A program made the translations under genes and the position numbers. A stretch of 64,000 nt of DNA. Origin: an uncultured Methanomassiliicoccus sp. GTDB lineage: Archaea; Thermoplasmatota; Thermoplasmata; Methanomassiliicoccales; Methanomassiliicoccaceae. A model generated the notes under the pieces. The model saw only the letters and a list, made by a program, of their open reading frames with translations. It was not told the origin of the DNA and made no database searches. Below are positions 62,802-64,000 of the stretch, piece after piece; the first letter of the stretch is position 1, and every line of letters begins with the position of its first letter. The stretch lies in the NCBI GenBank assembly GCA_944319735.1, contig CALUEU010000002.1, positions 248,001 to 312,000 of the forward strand, in the 5' to 3' direction.

Positions 62802-63446
62802 ATGGATAAAGGCAAACTGTCTGATGGAATCTGCATTCTGGCAAGCATAATCCTGATCATAATGTCTATAATCTCAATTACGCGGGCCCAGCGTATGAGT
62901 TATGAAGTCAACACTGGATTTTTCTGTGCCTTTTTCTGCTTAGCACCTCTGATACTCAGAAGGCTGAAGTGGGTCACTCTTCCGCTTCCGTTCGTGCTGC
63001 TGATTGAAGTTTCTATCTTCTTACATGCTTACGGAGTCTTACTGCTGAGATATGACTTCATACCCTACTGGGATACAGTTACTCATACCATCTCTTCCAT
63101 CACCGTTGCACTGTGTGTATTCTACACCCTGATGGTTGTAAATGAGTTTGATCCAGATACCAAGTTCACTTCAAAGAGCATTCCGCTGTTCATCTTCCTG
63201 ATAATGTTTACCTTCAGTGCTTACTGGGAAGTCTTTGAACTTGTTGTCGATGAGATGTTTGGCACCAACATGCAGTACAGCCCATGGGATACAATCCGTG
63301 ATTTAGTATGTGATACTGCAGGTGCACTGATCGCATCCATCTATGCTATCTGGTATATGAAGCGTAACAGTGAGAATAGTTTCATCAACTCTCTGAATCT
63401 TCATCCATACGTTACAAAACTCATTCTTCCTTTTCATAAAGGATGA
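62802..63446 (+). CDS. DUF2238/YjdF-like membrane protein
   Basis: A 214-residue membrane protein with about six helices and the family landmarks YDFIPYWDTVTHTIS and, near the C-terminus, SPWDTIRDLVCDTAGALIAS, which carry conserved Asp and His residues in membrane helices. Matches the DUF2238/YjdF family of unknown function. Ends GGA-TGA-TAG, a double stop. Confidence 0.78.
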   Translation: MDKGKLSDGICILASIILIIMSIISITRAQRMSYEVNTGFFCAFFCLAPLILRRLKWVTLPLPFVLLIEVSIFLHAYGVLLLRYDFIPYWDTVTHTISSITVALCVFYTLMVVNEFDPDTKFTSKSIPLFIFLIMFTFSAYWEVFELVVDEMFGTNMQYSPWDTIRDLVCDTAGALIASIYAIWYMKRNSENSFINSLNLHPYVTKLILPFHKG

Positions 63447-63617
63447 TAGTCGGTACACCGCCTACCATCTTACTTTTTATCTAAACTAGATCATCAATCA
63501 GTATTCAGTAGAAAGAATATTATGCTGAACAGTTACATTTCGCTTATATGCTTTTATAAAACTTAAAAATCTGATGACTTACGAGATATTATCCATCGTA
63601 TTACAAAATATGAATAA

Positions 63618-63697
63618 GTAATATATACACTAAATATTATTACTGTTTGTATAATCATACTACTGTTTTTTCTAAATGTGATTATACAAATAAGGAG
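63618..63697 (+). promoter_or_regulatory. promoter and ribosome-binding site of the secreted protein gene
   Basis: TATA element GTAATATATACAC (63618-63630) and AAGGAG (63692-63697) nine bases before the ATG at 63706. A leader of about 50 nt. Confidence 0.5.
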
Positions 63698-63705
63698 CTG
63701 AGTTT

Positions 63706-64000
63706 ATGAATACAACATCGAGAGTAGGTGCGATCTTGGTATCACTAATGTTCGTATTCATGGTGATACCGGCATGTTCTGCCGCATCGGATACAGAAAT
63801 GCAATCCCTCGAAGCTGATGCTGCAGTGTCGAACAATCCCGTTGTGGTATTTTCCAGTGAATCAAATAATTCTTTGAAGTACGATTCACTTGATACAAAT
63901 GTCATCGAAATGAAGGCTAATAATTCATTGAGTGAGGTGAAAAGCGGTGATATTGTTATCCTCGATGACAGTTGGACTGCAGCAAAAGAAACTTCTTCAC
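63706..64000 (+). CDS. secreted protein (3' end cut by window edge)
   Basis: 98 codons are visible. An N-terminal signal peptide (hydrophobic 7-22, cleavage near SAAS at about 24-27; a Cys at 24 follows MVIPA, so lipoprotein processing is also conceivable) leads into a Ser/Asn-rich mature region. The frame is open to the edge. Family not recognisable from this part; the neighbourhood suggests a surface or cell-envelope protein. Confidence 0.75.
   Translation, partial: MNTTSRVGAILVSLMFVFMVIPACSAASDTEMQSLEADAAVSNNPVVVFSSESNNSLKYDSLDTNVIEMKANNSLSEVKSGDIVILDDSWTAAKETSS

Noticed and set aside
1-64000. CRISPR arrays, insertion sequences, prophage, tRNA or rRNA genes
   Set aside because: No regularly spaced direct repeats with spacers, transposase or integrase-like proteins, and no tRNA-like or rRNA-like sequence were recognised in the gaps by eye; a tRNAscan/Infernal run would be decisive.

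Overview
The window is archaeal chromosomal DNA. Evidence: a complete A-type ATP synthase operon, an Orc1/Cdc6 initiator beside a pair of origin recognition boxes, an L1-L10(P0)-L12(P1) ribosomal operon, archaeal-type PEP carboxylase, a serine/histidine signal peptidase, an archaeal Lhr-like helicase, and TATA-box promoters with short leaders. Archaeal genes sit beside bacterial-style tetrahydrofolate enzymes (Fhs, MetV/MetF, an AcsE-like methyltransferase, PurH) and heterodisulfide-reductase-like electron carriers (HdrA halves, MvhD). This mixture, the moderate-to-low GC content and the scarce TAG stops suggest a Thermoplasmata-related methanogen of the Methanomassiliicoccales type. That placement is inference; no 16S rRNA, mcr or pyl gene is present.

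Layout. 1-3006: truncated malic enzyme divergent from a radical SAM protein. 3007-3575: putative replication origin, with two inverted ORB elements flanking an AT-rich core, next to cdc6/orc1. 4819-7641: signal peptidase, dCMP deaminase and an interrupted zinc-ribbon/transglutaminase gene. 7809-16249: ATP synthase genes H-I-K-E-C-F-A-B-D plus a 46-residue membrane microprotein. 16339-19720: Mrr-like nuclease and the L1-L10-L12 operon. 19721-22914: a 41-bp tandem repeat, then an iron-uptake operon (feoA, feoA, feoB, Cys-rich partner) preceded by DtxR-like boxes. 23036-29055: RlmE, FAH-family protein, an HD phosphohydrolase/YwgA-like pair and an Lhr-like helicase.

29112-34855 is an operon-like block of an MBL-fold protein, a 180-residue protein and a 1119-residue protein; the last two I do not recognise. 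35001-43708 is mainly one-carbon and electron-transfer metabolism: Fhs, a translationally coupled hdrA-like/hdrA-like/mvhD/metV/metF run, a convergent AcsE-like methyltransferase and an acetate-type transporter. PurH follows and would consume the 10-formyl-THF that Fhs makes. 45636-49673 holds a SAP/DUF6434 protein, an AAA_14/DUF4143 ATPase with a duplicated palindrome in its promoter, a GRAM-like protein and PEP carboxylase. 49665-64000 is largely a cell-surface glycan region: IspD/TarI-like and LicD-like proteins, a sugar nucleotidyltransferase, GT2 and GT4 transferases, two large GT-C-like membrane proteins and small membrane proteins. A branched-chain aminotransferase and rubrerythrin are embedded in it, and a secreted protein runs off the right edge.

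Best leads: the ORB-flanked origin, the MBL/180-aa/1119-aa operon, the split-HdrA/MvhD/MetVF unit, the duplicated operator of the AAA_14 ATPase, the 46-aa ATP-synthase-linked microprotein, and the BCAT gene whose TAG stop is in frame with rubrerythrin. No tRNA, rRNA, CRISPR array, insertion sequence or prophage was recognised.
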